From Petrolisthes cinctipes (Eukaryota > Arthropoda > Malacostraca > Decapoda > Porcellanidae), in contig JAWQEG010004748.1 in NCBI GenBank assembly GCA_033782935.1, positions 1 through 64,000 of the forward strand: 64,000 bases of DNA. The letters run 5' to 3'. Of the stretch, positions 55,364-64,000 are shown in pieces. The notes beneath the pieces were generated by a model. It saw only the letters and a list, made by a program, of their open reading frames with translations. It ran no database searches and was not told the DNA's origin. Within the stretch, counting starts at the first letter, position 1. The number at the start of each line of letters is the position of its first letter. A program made the position numbers and the translations under genes.

Positions 55364-55548
55364 CTATTGCCGGTTGATATTACGATGTTTTTACCTTCTT
55401 TACCCACTAATTTATACCATTCTAAGACACTTTTCTACTATGGCATTTTCTTTGGAAATGAAGAAAATGCTATAGAAAAAAGTGTCTTAAAATGGTATAA
55501 ATTAGTGGGTATAGAAGGTAAAAGCATTATACTAGAAAACGGCAATAG
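55364..55548. mobile_element. 185-bp fold-back element, ~85-bp arms
   Basis: CTATTGCCGGTTGATATTAC at the left and AGAAAACGGCAATAG at the right. In between, ACCCACTAATTTATACCATT and AATGGTATAAATTAGTGGGT are exact complements. The 74-residue ORF across it is the palindrome, not a gene. Confidence 0.85.
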
Positions 55549-55691
55549 AATAGATAATTGCCGAAAGAATCTTCATCCTGACCTATCTTAACCTATCCAA
55601 GCTTTTGAGGCCATAACAAAGACTGGTGCAAAATCTCTGGGGTCAGGTTAGATCAAATCAGGTTATAGATTCTTTCCTCACAATATTTTGG

Positions 55692-63762
<8,071 letters not shown>

Positions 63763-63863
63763 GTAAGTATTATCGCCAAAACTTTTGAGTTCATGTTAGT
63801 ATATGGTAGTACAATAAGTATTTATACATATGGATATTTTTACTTGGTGAGTTAGTCTTTTTT

Positions 63864-64000
63864 TTTTTTTTTATATATATCTTTCGACACTGGACATAGG
63901 CTTCATCAAGCCCGTTACCGTGGCCCAGGTCAACTGCTACTCACACACATACACGTCACGACTTCCGAACTGGTACCCAACCACAGAGGGAGGGAAGTGA
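63864..64000 (-). mobile_element. Retroelement-like repeat at the window edge, truncated
   Basis: On the minus strand, GACCTGGGCCACGGTAACGG and TTGATGAAGCCTATG lead to a CGAAAGATATATATA end and a poly-A run. It resembles the repeat at 9440-9500 and shares the TGATGAAGC word with the palindrome at 661-831. It lies in the LZIC intron after the last visible exon. Confidence 0.4.

Noticed and set aside
55367..55591. 74-residue ORF
   Set aside because: It spans the two arms of a palindrome and has no motif.

Overview
The window is eukaryotic nuclear DNA. Genes are split by GT-AG introns, and simple-sequence repeats and short non-autonomous transposons fill most of the space between exons. The gene families, a long degenerate array in the arthropod telomere register (TTAGG), and extreme microsatellite density suggest an arthropod, most likely a decapod crustacean. 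The species call is inference. Nothing looks bacterial, and there is no CRISPR array or functional rRNA or tRNA gene.

Layout. 1-17.2 kb: no credible host gene; microsatellites, minisatellites and fold-back elements with TTAA ends, often nested or in tandem. 17.3-22.1 kb (+): a four-exon Cu/Zn superoxide dismutase with an N-terminal signal or anchor, its introns swollen by repeats. 22.2-33.1 kb: gene desert with MITEs, a 1.65-kb element with ~150-bp inverted ends and a decayed LINE fragment. 33.2-40.2 kb (+): class I fructose-bisphosphate aldolase, copy 1. 42.7-50.7 kb (-): aldolase copy 2, tail-to-tail with copy 1. 56.1 kb to the window end (+): LZIC, with at least its last exon outside. An intact Tigger/pogo-type transposase-like ORF lies inside LZIC intron 1.

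Function. Aldolase is a core glycolytic enzyme, SOD removes superoxide, and LZIC is a small ICAT-domain protein. They share no pathway; only the two aldolases form a related pair. The pair shows one exon almost identical between copies while the others have diverged (likely gene conversion), and one intron present in only one copy. The start-codon exon boundary of copy 2 has also been amplified into a tandem repeat upstream.

Most unusual content: a superfamily of 150-180-bp elements, here called A, B, C and D, with TTAA at both ends and an internal inverted repeat. They insert into one another at TTAA, form tandem arrays sharing single TTAA junctions, share inner hairpin motifs despite different ends, and appear to seed minisatellites. 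Family names A-J, M and T are local labels for this report. Repeat boundaries were read by eye and may be off by a few bases; exon boundaries were checked for reading-frame continuity.
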